This document shows, piece by piece, positions 25,009 through 32,688 of a DNA stretch of 32,783 bases; positions within the stretch are counted from its first letter, which is position 1, and each line of letters begins with the position of its first letter. The stretch is taken from contig CAMDSZ010000007.1 in assembly GCA_945906945.1 (NCBI GenBank), positions 1-32,783 on the forward strand, given 5' to 3'. Below the pieces are notes generated by a model that had not been told where the DNA came from, ran no database searches, and worked only from the letters and a program-made list of their open reading frames with translations. The translations under genes and the position numbers were made by a program. This stretch comes from Akkermansia muciniphila (GTDB lineage: Bacteria > Verrucomicrobiota > Verrucomicrobiia > Chthoniobacterales > Chthoniobacteraceae).

Positions 25009-26418
25009 TCAGGCGATGATTTCGCGGATGACTTTTCCATGCACATCGGTGAGGCGGAAGTCGCGACCCGAATAGCGGTAGGTGAGCTTCTCGTGCTGGA
25101 TGCCGAGAAGGTGCAGAATGGTTGCATGGACGTCATGAATCTCCACCGCGCCTTCCACGGGAAGATATCCATAATCATCGAGGCGACCGTAACTGTGTCC
25201 ACCCTTGAGGCCTGCTCCTGCCATCCAGATTGTAAATCCCCAGGGATGATGATCCCGGCCCGGAGACTTTCCGTAGAGCTCCGTATTCGGGGTGCGTCCA
25301 AACTCTGAGGCGAAAACCACGAGGGTGTCGTCGAGCAGCCCGCGTAATTTTAGGTCCTTCAAAAGTCCAGCGATAGGCCGGTCGATTGCAGCTGCGTTTT
25401 CGAAATGCAGCTTCTCCAGCTCGGAGTGCTGGTCCCATCCGCTTTTCACAATTTCAATAAAACGGACACCCCGCTCCAGTAGACGGCGGGCAGCAAGGCA
25501 TTGGCGCCCGAAATTAGACGTCGCCTTGTGTTCCGCACCGATGCCGTAAAGCTCCATCGTTGCCGCTGATTCCTTGCTGATATCCGTCGCCTCCGGCACT
25601 GCATCCTGCATCACAAACGCCTTCTCGTGATTCGCAATCGCGGCCTCGATAATTTGGTTTTGTTGAACGGAGTCCAAAAAGCTTTTGTCTAGCTGTCGCA
25701 CCGCCGTCATTTTGTTGGACTGCAGTATTTTTGATTTTTCCAAAAGCGCCAGGTCGTCCAGCGCTGCGGCCCCGCTTTGAAAAAATGGTGATGCCTGAAG
25801 CGACGGCGGCAGGAAGCCGTTGGTTCTGCACTGGCGTTTCCGGGAGCCCATCACCACAAACCCCGGAAGATTTTGGCTCTCAGCGCCGAGTCCGTACTGC
25901 GTCCATGCGCCGATGCTGGGGAATCCTTGTAGCAACGATCCGCTGTGCAGAAAACCAATTGCGCTTTCATGGTCGGGCGAGGGACCGGTGACGGCGTGCA
26001 GGAACGTGAGGTCATCCGCGCAGGAGCCGATGTGAGGGAAAAGGTCGCTGACCATTTTTCCACTCTCGCCGTAAGGCCGAAACTCCCATGGGCTCTTTAA
26101 AATTGCTGCACTGGTTCGGCCGGTGATGTCCTCTTTTCGTCCGGGAACATTCAACGGCTGCCCGTTTTCACTCACCAACCGCGGCTTGTAGTCGAAGCTA
26201 TCGAGGTGAGAAAGGCCGCCATCCATGAAAAACCAGACGACTCTCTTTGCCTTACCCGGATGATGAGGCGGCACCAGTTGGACCGGCGAACTGAAGCTTC
26301 TTTCCGCTAAAAGGCCGTTGAATGCCAGCCATCCGAAACCGGAGGACATCGTTTGCAGGAAGGCACGCCGCGAGGGTGTCAATGCGCCTAAAAGAGGATT
26401 GCGAGGGGAAAACTTCAT
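25009..26418 (-). CDS. DUF1501 family protein with twin-arginine-type leader
   Basis: A 469-residue exported protein. The leader SRRAFLQTMSSGFGWLAF (about 17-34) is RR-type. The domain belongs to the alkaline-phosphatase/sulfatase-like fold: KRVVWFFMDGGLSHLDSFDYK (about 58-78), VVMGSRKRQ-like text mid-protein, VRFIEIVKSGWDQHSE (about 310), LVVFASEFGRTPN (about 375) and GRDHHPWGFTIWMAGAGLKGG (about 395-415). The metal-site residues Asp and His are largely present. I use ATG 26418; an open frame runs on upstream but overlaps the end of the cytochrome gene and has no homologous character. It is the normal partner of PSCyt/DUF1549/DUF1553 proteins, which here lie immediately upstream (25-bp gap). 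The function is unproven. Confidence 0.93.
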   Translation of the reverse strand: MKFSPRNPLLGALTPSRRAFLQTMSSGFGWLAFNGLLAERSFSSPVQLVPPHHPGKAKRVVWFFMDGGLSHLDSFDYKPRLVSENGQPLNVPGRKEDITGRTSAAILKSPWEFRPYGESGKMVSDLFPHIGSCADDLTFLHAVTGPSPDHESAIGFLHSGSLLQGFPSIGAWTQYGLGAESQNLPGFVVMGSRKRQCRTNGFLPPSLQASPFFQSGAAALDDLALLEKSKILQSNKMTAVRQLDKSFLDSVQQNQIIEAAIANHEKAFVMQDAVPEATDISKESAATMELYGIGAEHKATSNFGRQCLAARRLLERGVRFIEIVKSGWDQHSELEKLHFENAAAIDRPIAGLLKDLKLRGLLDDTLVVFASEFGRTPNTELYGKSPGRDHHPWGFTIWMAGAGLKGGHSYGRLDDYGYLPVEGAVEIHDVHATILHLLGIQHEKLTYRYSGRDFRLTDVHGKVIREIIA

Positions 26419-26443
26419 GATGGGCTGGGCTGCGGGAAGGTTT

Positions 26444-29400
26444 TTACGGGAGGTAGAGAAACTCTTTTGCATTGAGCAGCACGTGGCAAACATCGGTCCA
26501 CAGGCGCTGATCTTGGTTTTGCGAGGCGTAGGGCAGGGCATACGTGGCGGCCTGATCCTGGACGAATGCCAAGAGCGCCTGAGTTTCCTCGTGCGATGGC
26601 TTACGGCCGAGTGCCTCGAGAAACAGGCGCTCCAAGCGCAGATCCAGCGAGACATTTGTAGAAGCCTGCAAACTCTTCGCAGCCCAGACGCTCGCCTGCT
26701 CGTGCACAAAGGAGTTGTTGAGCAACAGCAAGGATTGTCCGGGGACATTGCTTGAATCACGAGATCCCTGCGTGCGCGATGGTTCCGGCGCATCAAACAT
26801 CACCATCAAATGATTCTGCGCCTCGCGCTTGATGTATTGGTAAATACCGCGCCGCTGGTTGGCTGGCCCTGAGCCGTTGCCAAAGTCGCTTGGACCGGTG
26901 TAGCCATACATCTGCGGGTTGAGCTGCCCTGACACCGCCAGCAAACTGTCACGCACGGCTTCAGCGCGCAGCCGCTGCAGGGGCATGTGTGAAAGAAGTC
27001 GGTTTGCGGGATCTTTTCTCTGCGCCTCCTCGGAAGCCGCGCTAACCGTCCGGTACGCCTGCGTGGTCACCATATAGCGCACGAGCTCTTTTATCGACCA
27101 ACCCTGCTCCACGAAGTACGTCGCGAGATGGTCCAGCAATTCGGGGTGCGTTGGCTTCTCTCCCATCACTCCGAAGTTGTCGACGGTGCCGACAATCCCT
27201 TGGCCGAAAATCCAGCGCCACATCCGGTTCACCATCACACGAGCAGTGAGGTGATTTTCCGGCGATACAAGATCTCTTGCGAGTGAAAGGCGCGGACTCA
27301 CCCCCGCGGCATAAGCGTCCGTGCCGCGCAACACCTCCAAGTAACGCCGCGCCGCGGGCTCCCCAGCCGCCTCCGGCGAGCCCCGCCGCTGCACGGGCGC
27401 GTCGAATCCGGCTCCCTGGTCAACCAGCGCTGCCGCCCTTTGGAAGCTCGGCAGCGACTCCTCCAGTCTGCGGTAATCCGCGGCGAGCACCTTGAGCGGC
27501 TCGGGAAGCGATTCCACGCGGTTTCGTATGAGTCCGTGGGCTAGGAGCCAGTTCAACAGGGTCACCTCCTCAGGGAGCGCCTTGTCCTGCATCCAATGGT
27601 CCAGTGCTTTCTCGCAAACGCTTCCCCAGAAGTCCGCCCACTCTTCAGCGGCCCCAGCCCTCCCGGCCGCCGGGATAAAGAGCAGCGCTGTTCTCAACTC
27701 GTCCTGCGGTGGATCCGGACTTTCATGCTGGACGACCTGTTCTACCTCAAACCAGGAGCGCCCCGTGTGATCCTTCGCGGTCATCTTGAAAAACTTCCCG
27801 CCCGCCTCGGATCGCCGGAAGTGCGCAACATCATCCTTGGTCAAAATTTCGAGGTACGAACGGCGGCCCTGCCAGCTGGGCTGGTGCCCCACTTTCACGG
27901 TTACCCAATTCGAAAACCGCGACTCAAAGTGCGCCACCTTGTATCCTTGGGCGATGTTTTCCATCTGCTGGAAATTATGTTGAATGAGCCGCACATGCCC
28001 AGCATCGCCACCAGCGACTTTCAGGCTCACAAATTGAGTCCCAAGCGCGAAGTCCGCCGATCGAACAATCGCGCCGTGTTTGCGCGATAGCCTGTCCGAT
28101 GCAAGACCAGGTGCCACGATGCGCTCCACCAGTTCCACACCGGAGGGGGCGATCGCGAAATCGCTGACCGGTTTTCGTACCGTTTCTGGAAGCACCCCCG
28201 AAATATCCCAGTCCGCGTCGCTGCTGGAAAAGTCTGCGATCACTTTGAACCCTGCCCGGTTTGTTTCCGCCCGCTTCTTGGAGTTTTCGAGGAGCTGCGC
28301 CTGAACCTCCGCGAGTGTCACGCCCCATCCTTTTTGCGCGGCATTCCGGCGCAACATCCAAGGCAAATAGACGGGATCACTCATATCAACCTTTTCCGTC
28401 TTGAGCAGTTTCGCCCACGTCGAATCCGGTGCGATGCCACCAGTGCCCTCCCCTGCAAGGATGCGTTTTAAGGAGGCGCTCTCTCGCTGCAGATCCTCTT
28501 TCCACACTTTTTCCAGCGCGACCTTAATCTGTCCTTTGAGCAGTTGAAGTTCGGAGATGCCGGTCTGCCGGACTTCTTGCGTGTCGATGACAGTTTGCGT
28601 TTGCCGCGAACTGGCCAGCACCCCGAAGATTCCGTAATAGTCACGGGTTGAGATCGCATCGAACTTGTGGTCGTGGCAGCGTGCGCACGCGATGGTGATT
28701 CCTTGGAATGCCTTGCCCAGTGTGTCGATCTGGTTCTCAAGCATCTGCGCTTCCTCAAGCGCGACATCAGTGGCTGTCGAGGATGTTTCCATGAGCCGCA
28801 TGCAGCCGGTTCCAATCGGCGACTCGTTGATTTTCAGTTCGTGGTTGATTCGCGGCGGAAGCAAATCCCCCGCGATATGTTCCTGCACGAAACGGTCGTA
28901 GGGCACGTCATGATTGAAAGCGCGAATCACATAATCGCGGTACCGCCACGCCTCGGGAATCGGGTAGTCACGCACATACCCGCCCGTCTCACCAAAACGC
29001 ATCAAGTCGAGCCAGTGGGCCGCCCAGTTCTCCCCGAACGCGGGCTCCTTCAAAAAGCGGTCCACCAGACGTTCGAACGCGCGCGGCCTCGTGTCGTTGA
29101 CGAAGGCATCCACTTCATCGGGCCTCGGAGGCAGGCCGAGAAGCGCAATCTTCAGGCGCCGCAAAAGCACTTCTTTCTGAGCAGTTGCAGCAGGGCTCAA
29201 TCCAGCCTGCTGCATTTTTTCAAAAAGGAACCGGTCCACAGGGTGTTCCGCCCAAGTGGGATGCTGCACCTCCGGCGGAGTCGGCGATTGGACGGGCTGC
29301 CAGGCCCAATGCGCACGTCGCTCCTCCAACTTTTGGTTCCATTCCTGACGCGAAGCCTCCTCCGCCGTCAGAGGTTTGTCTGGGATACCAGGCAGCCCCA

Positions 29401-29866
29401 TTCGAACCCATCGCGTCAGATCGGCAATCACCCCGTCGGAAAGCCGCGCCTCGCCCTTCGGCATTTTCAGATCGCTCACCTCGTGACGAATGGTTCGAAG
29501 CAAAAGGCTGTTTTCCAGGCTCTCCCTGTCAAGCAACTCGCCGCTCTCGCCACCCTGTTCGAAACCCCCGCGGTAGTCTAAGCGCAACCCACCCTTTGTT
29601 TTTTGGGCACTGTGGCATTCAAAACAGTGATTCAAAAGCACAGGACGAACCCGTGATTCAAAAAACGCGACACCGTCCGGTTCGACCGGCGCAGCCGACA
29701 AAGCCGACGACAGTGCACCCGTAATCCACAAGGCGAATACCATCACAAATGAGCGCGCTTCTATGGATGCGTGTAGGGAAAAACACGAATGCCGAACACG
29801 ATCGAACCAAGCCCAGAGCCGGCCGCGCGATCCCATAGGTGTCTGAAGTGGCGCGAAGGGGGACAT
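26444..29866 (-). CDS. Large exported cytochrome protein, PSCyt1-DUF1549-DUF1553 (PSD1)
   Basis: A protein of up to 1140 residues. A haem c site CFECH (81-85) marks the PSCyt1 domain. DUF1549 (PSCyt2) lies at about 190-425, with HPVDRFLFEKMQQAGLSP and WAAHWLDLMRFGETGGY; a second CARCH site (394-398) sits in ACARCHDHKFDAISTRDYYG. A long variable region with a lectin- or carbohydrate-binding-like beta segment follows (about 560-700). The DUF1553 (PSD1) domain is C-terminal (about 860-1110), with LARDLVSPENHLTARVMVNR and FGQGIVGTVDNFG. The annotated ATG 29866 follows the previous gene by 23 bp. ATG 29743 gives a cleaner signal peptide (MVFALWITGALSSALSAAP) and may be the real start. The reaction is unknown; the pair with DUF1501 is standard in planctomycetes. 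Confidence 0.92.
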   Translation of the reverse strand: MSPFAPLQTPMGSRGRLWAWFDRVRHSCFSLHASIEARSFVMVFALWITGALSSALSAAPVEPDGVAFFESRVRPVLLNHCFECHSAQKTKGGLRLDYRGGFEQGGESGELLDRESLENSLLLRTIRHEVSDLKMPKGEARLSDGVIADLTRWVRMGLPGIPDKPLTAEEASRQEWNQKLEERRAHWAWQPVQSPTPPEVQHPTWAEHPVDRFLFEKMQQAGLSPAATAQKEVLLRRLKIALLGLPPRPDEVDAFVNDTRPRAFERLVDRFLKEPAFGENWAAHWLDLMRFGETGGYVRDYPIPEAWRYRDYVIRAFNHDVPYDRFVQEHIAGDLLPPRINHELKINESPIGTGCMRLMETSSTATDVALEEAQMLENQIDTLGKAFQGITIACARCHDHKFDAISTRDYYGIFGVLASSRQTQTVIDTQEVRQTGISELQLLKGQIKVALEKVWKEDLQRESASLKRILAGEGTGGIAPDSTWAKLLKTEKVDMSDPVYLPWMLRRNAAQKGWGVTLAEVQAQLLENSKKRAETNRAGFKVIADFSSSDADWDISGVLPETVRKPVSDFAIAPSGVELVERIVAPGLASDRLSRKHGAIVRSADFALGTQFVSLKVAGGDAGHVRLIQHNFQQMENIAQGYKVAHFESRFSNWVTVKVGHQPSWQGRRSYLEILTKDDVAHFRRSEAGGKFFKMTAKDHTGRSWFEVEQVVQHESPDPPQDELRTALLFIPAAGRAGAAEEWADFWGSVCEKALDHWMQDKALPEEVTLLNWLLAHGLIRNRVESLPEPLKVLAADYRRLEESLPSFQRAAALVDQGAGFDAPVQRRGSPEAAGEPAARRYLEVLRGTDAYAAGVSPRLSLARDLVSPENHLTARVMVNRMWRWIFGQGIVGTVDNFGVMGEKPTHPELLDHLATYFVEQGWSIKELVRYMVTTQAYRTVSAASEEAQRKDPANRLLSHMPLQRLRAEAVRDSLLAVSGQLNPQMYGYTGPSDFGNGSGPANQRRGIYQYIKREAQNHLMVMFDAPEPSRTQGSRDSSNVPGQSLLLLNNSFVHEQASVWAAKSLQASTNVSLDLRLERLFLEALGRKPSHEETQALLAFVQDQAATYALPYASQNQDQRLWTDVCHVLLNAKEFLYLP

Positions 29867-29889
29867 GGCATCTTGGGGGGTTCTTCGAA

Positions 29890-30870
29890 TCAGCGTCGCA
29901 CTTTCAAGCAGTCGCGCAGATGTTCGCTGTCGTAGGCGTGAACATTGGTGATCCGCATTTCCTCGATGCCCGTTGTTTTATCCACGATGCCTTCGATCTG
30001 ATCCACCAGTTGCGCCCGTTGGAGACGCCAGACAATTTTGCCGTCCGAACTCATTTCCACCAAAAGGTCGCTGCCTTCATCCGGTGTCTTCAGGTGGTAA
30101 TCTCCGCAGGCAACGAGCACGTCGCCGTTTTCCAGACACTGCATGCCAAGGAGGTATCGGCATGAAACTCCAAGGTCCTGCGAAGTCCAGCAGGCTAGCT
30201 TGTCTCCATTCTGGTTGATGCGCAGCAGTTGGCCGCCAGTAGAAGTGGCGACCAAAAGAGTGCCATCGCTGCATTGAGTGATCGCGAATGCCTTTTTGAC
30301 AGCTGCCGTCGGCTCCAGCAGTGGCTCGATTGGAATCGACTGCAACACCTGGCCCGTCCCAGACTCGATCTTAAGCAGGGTCTTCCGACCGTATTGGCAC
30401 ACCCAGAACGCGTTTGCTCCCGGAATTTCGCGCACTGTCCTGTATCTAAAGTGAAGGGGATCACTGGAGAGATCCGGCACCGGCGTCTCGCCCACCACCA
30501 CGCCGCTGCGGTCGACCGTGCGAATGCGGTTTGCGCCACTATCCATAAATGCGATCCGCGAGCCTCCATCGAGCACTGCGCAGCTGTTCGCCTCAAGCCC
30601 TTTTTCGCCGCGGGTGGCGGCACTCTCCATGACGAGTTTCTTTGTTGCGTCAAAAACTGACAGCCCGCCGCGATGAACATAGGCGACGCCTCCGTCCGGC
30701 AGCCGCCAGGCGTCGTAAATTCCAGAGTGCCCGGGATGCCTGAGTAGATCGGTGACCCTGCCTTCGCGATTCACTTCGATCACCTGGGTGTCGGCGGCAA
30801 GCAGGAAGCGCTCTTCAGCGCGCAGATTCACTGCAACAGCAAGGGCGATCAGTAAAAATGTGGCTTTCAT
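29890..30870 (-). CDS. Secreted beta-propeller protein (NHL/PQQ-like repeats)
   Basis: A 326-residue protein with a signal peptide (MKATFLLIALAVAVNLRA, cleavage near RAEE). The mature part consists of about six repeated four-strand blades. Typical blade lines are VTDLLRHPGHSGIYDAWRLPDGGVAYVHR (about 39-67, quoted in pieces as DAWRLPDGG), CAVLDGGSRIAFMDSGANRI, ITQCSDGTLLVATSTGGQLL and MQCLENGDVLVACGDYHL. No catalytic residue is evident, so ligand or partner binding is the likely role. Its ATG overlaps the stop of iclR (ATGA), and the large cytochrome gene follows after 23 bp, placing it inside the regulated operon. It might be a sensor-like or substrate-binding accessory to the cytochrome system; this is inference. 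Confidence 0.85.
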   Translation of the reverse strand: MKATFLLIALAVAVNLRAEERFLLAADTQVIEVNREGRVTDLLRHPGHSGIYDAWRLPDGGVAYVHRGGLSVFDATKKLVMESAATRGEKGLEANSCAVLDGGSRIAFMDSGANRIRTVDRSGVVVGETPVPDLSSDPLHFRYRTVREIPGANAFWVCQYGRKTLLKIESGTGQVLQSIPIEPLLEPTAAVKKAFAITQCSDGTLLVATSTGGQLLRINQNGDKLACWTSQDLGVSCRYLLGMQCLENGDVLVACGDYHLKTPDEGSDLLVEMSSDGKIVWRLQRAQLVDQIEGIVDKTTGIEEMRITNVHAYDSEHLRDCLKVRR

Positions 30871-31700
30871 TGGAGGTGTGCCTGCGGGTGAAGCGAACGC
30901 GTTACCATGTCGCCAGCTTTCTTGACCGTGGATGCAATAGCCATCATCCGCTCCTCACTCAACCGCTGGCTTGGACCGCTGATCCACACGCTCGCAATTG
31001 CGTTGCCATCCGGATCAAGAATCGGTGCGCCCAGACAGTGGTGCCCCTCAAGATGCTCGCCCACATCAAAAGCGAAACCCTGGGCGCGCACTGCATTCAA
31101 GCATTTGAGAAAATCCTTCCGGCTGGAAATGGTCCAAGGATGAAACCGCTCGAATTTCATACCGGCGATAATGGCATCCCGCTGCGGCTCCGGCATGAAG
31201 GCGAGCATCGCTTTTCCGGGCCCGCTCGTGTGCAGTGGGAAGCGCGTGCCGCGCTCGACGTAAAATTTGATCAAAGCGCGCCCGATCACCCGCTCCAGCA
31301 CGATACCTTCATGCCCCGAAATGATCCCGAGATGTGCGGCCTCGCCCGTCTGTTCGCTCAGCCAGCGCATCGCCGGCAGAGCCGCCTCGGTTAGCGGCAC
31401 ATCGTCCACCACCGGCTGGCAGAGTGCCAGCATCTGCGCGCCGATGCTAAACCGCTTTTCCGCGTCCCTCACCACGTACCCATGGGCGACGAGCGACTGC
31501 GTGACGCGATAAACAAAGTTCACAGACAAGCCCAGCCTTTCAGCGATCTCGGAGAGCGTCAACCCGGCCGAAGCGCCGCCGAGGCAGCGCAGCACGGCTA
31601 GGGCGCGATCAAGGCTGGGAGTGCTAAATCCCGAGTCGTGGACCGGGGAGGCTTTTTTGCGGCGAGATGTCGTACGGCCGGATGTCGTTTTTTGTACCAT
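30867..31700 (-). CDS. IclR family transcriptional regulator
   Basis: A 277-residue regulator and the first gene of the minus-strand operon. After a basic tail (RTTSRRKKAS, about 9-18) comes the winged helix-turn-helix: LTLSEIAERLGLSVNFVYRV (47-66) then TQSLVAHGYV (67-76). The IclR effector domain covers about 100-265, with HLGIISGHEGIVLERVIG, FPLHTSGPGKAMLAFMP, and the CLGAPILDPDGNAIASVWISG stretch where a small ligand is held. IclR proteins respond to small organic acids or aromatics and act as repressors or activators. A perfect 9-bp inverted repeat lies just before the start codon, so autoregulation of the whole operon is likely. The next gene's ATG overlaps its stop by 4 bp. Confidence 0.94.
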   Translation of the reverse strand: MVQKTTSGRTTSRRKKASPVHDSGFSTPSLDRALAVLRCLGGASAGLTLSEIAERLGLSVNFVYRVTQSLVAHGYVVRDAEKRFSIGAQMLALCQPVVDDVPLTEAALPAMRWLSEQTGEAAHLGIISGHEGIVLERVIGRALIKFYVERGTRFPLHTSGPGKAMLAFMPEPQRDAIIAGMKFERFHPWTISSRKDFLKCLNAVRAQGFAFDVGEHLEGHHCLGAPILDPDGNAIASVWISGPSQRLSEERMMAIASTVKKAGDMVTRSLHPQAHLQ

Positions 31701-31734
31701 TTTCTATATCTGCAATAGACCTACAATATAGAAA
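31701..31734. promoter_or_regulatory. Inverted repeat abutting the iclR start: candidate operator
   Basis: TTTCTATAT (31701-31709) and ATATAGAAA (31726-31734) are perfect 9-bp inverted repeats separated by 16 bp. The left arm touches the iclR start codon (31700-31698). A nested 15-bp element, CTAT-N7-ATAG (31704-31718), has the length of known IclR boxes. It is strikingly AT-rich for this region. The position suits control of transcription or translation of the downstream operon by its own first product. Confidence 0.6.
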
Positions 31735-31790
31735 CAGCGCTGGTAAAGCTTTTTGATACTCAGAAGAAAGGCCGTCTCCGGTCCCTTACG

Positions 31791-31892
31791 CTCACATCGG
31801 GATGTCTCGGCCCCCTTTGTCCTCTTTGCGACTGCGCCACCTCTTTGGTGCAATCGGCGTCTGGGCGCAGCTGGGGCTACGCGCTCCCAGGG
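31791..31892 (-). repeat. Dispersed inverted-repeat element, copy 3 (one end degraded)
   Basis: Read on the minus strand, the left end (31892-31863) matches the left end of copy 1 at 26 of 30 positions. The core ATTGCACCAAAGAGGTGGC is identical to copy 1. The segment with ACATCC-CGATGT matches copy 2 apart from one base. Beyond it the right inverted end is missing or too diverged to recognise, so this copy is truncated. It lies in the 376-bp gap between the divergent iclR and the small membrane protein; apart from the operator and this element I see nothing else in that gap. Confidence 0.78.
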
Positions 31893-32076
31893 GGTTGCCG
31901 ACGGATCGACTTCCTGAAAATATAAATATCCTGGGTCGCAAAACCTGGCGCCGAGCAAGGCTGTCATCAGCTCGCGCCTCTGACGCTTTGGAGCCAGCAA
32001 CCGCATTCACCAACGATTGGATCCGAATTTCTAGACCTCACTTCCCACCGGATTGCGGTTACCTTTTTGATCACAA

Positions 32077-32424
32077 ATGCAAAACTCGCTGCACCTGCTA
32101 CCACTCATCGCGGCCACTGCTTTTTTGCTGTTTGCACTGATCCTGGTGCACGCGATTTTTTGGGGTATGACATTCACCATCGACGACGTACATGTGCGGG
32201 TACGCGTTTACGGTCTGACCGCCCGCAAGGTCGCGCTAAGCGACATCGAATGGGCGGCGCAGGATTGGGTGTTCTGGAACGAGCATTGGACAAACACGCT
32301 AAATCCAAGACGCATGGTTCTGCTGCGTCGCCGCTCCGGTGTATTCAAAAGCTTTCTAATCAGTCCTCCTTCGCCGTCTGATTTCCTAAGAGAGCTTGGG
32401 GCCCGGGACGTCGCCATACGTTAG
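32077..32424 (+). CDS. Small membrane protein with possible bacterial PH-like domain
   Basis: A 115-residue protein. A single hydrophobic span (about 7-30, LPLIAATAFLLFALILVHAI) leads into a short beta-rich domain (about 32-115). The text TIDDVHVRVRVYGLTARKVALSDI followed by RMVLLRRRSGVFKSFLISP and PSPSDFLRELG resembles the closing strands and C-terminal helix of small bacterial PH-like domains. In those, a line such as FLISPPSPSDFLREL is the usual end. The match is by eye only. No partner is visible; it is alone between iclR and the DUF1501 gene at the right edge. ATG 32077 has no clear ribosome-binding site. Confidence 0.65.
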   Translation: MQNSLHLLPLIAATAFLLFALILVHAIFWGMTFTIDDVHVRVRVYGLTARKVALSDIEWAAQDWVFWNEHWTNTLNPRRMVLLRRRSGVFKSFLISPPSPSDFLRELGARDVAIR

Positions 32425-32639
32425 CTCGTGCACGCAACCCGTGCCCTGACGCCACACCCGCACCATACACCGGCGGCTTTCAATCCTTCAAAGACATGAC
32501 ACGCACGCGAGCCGGCATCGGTGCGGTTGTGAAAAGGACTTTGCCAAAGGCGGTGCGACGGCGGCGGAAGGGGCTTTGAGAGGTAGAGCTGAGTGTAGGC
32601 TGCGATTTTAAAAAAGAACGCCAGTTCTCAATTCCAAGC

Positions 32640-32667
32640 TTGACCGGAAAATGCTTTCCAGTAGGGA
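32640..32667 (+). promoter_or_regulatory. Possible promoter with a palindrome in its spacer, before the right-edge gene
   Basis: TTGACC at 32640-32645 and TAGGGA at 32662-32667 are 16 bp apart and end 21 bp before the ATG at 32689. The -35 is good and the -10 is poor. The spacer contains GGAAA-ATGC-TTTCC (32646-32659), a palindrome that resembles the E. coli IclR box pattern (GGAAA, short spacer, TTTCC). The rest of the 264-bp gap (32425-32688) shows no gene I can support. Confidence 0.35.
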
Positions 32668-32688
32668 TTTGTGCGCACTCTCTCCTCC

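Noticed and set aside
26419-26796. Upstream extension of the DUF1501 frame by 126 codons
   Set aside because: It overlaps the end of the cytochrome gene, is Arg/Ser/Cys-rich, and the ATG at 26418 starts right before the RR leader.
28667-29581. A 304-codon open frame on the plus strand
   Set aside because: It is antisense to the PSCyt1/DUF1549 gene, whose haem motifs and domains make the minus strand certain.
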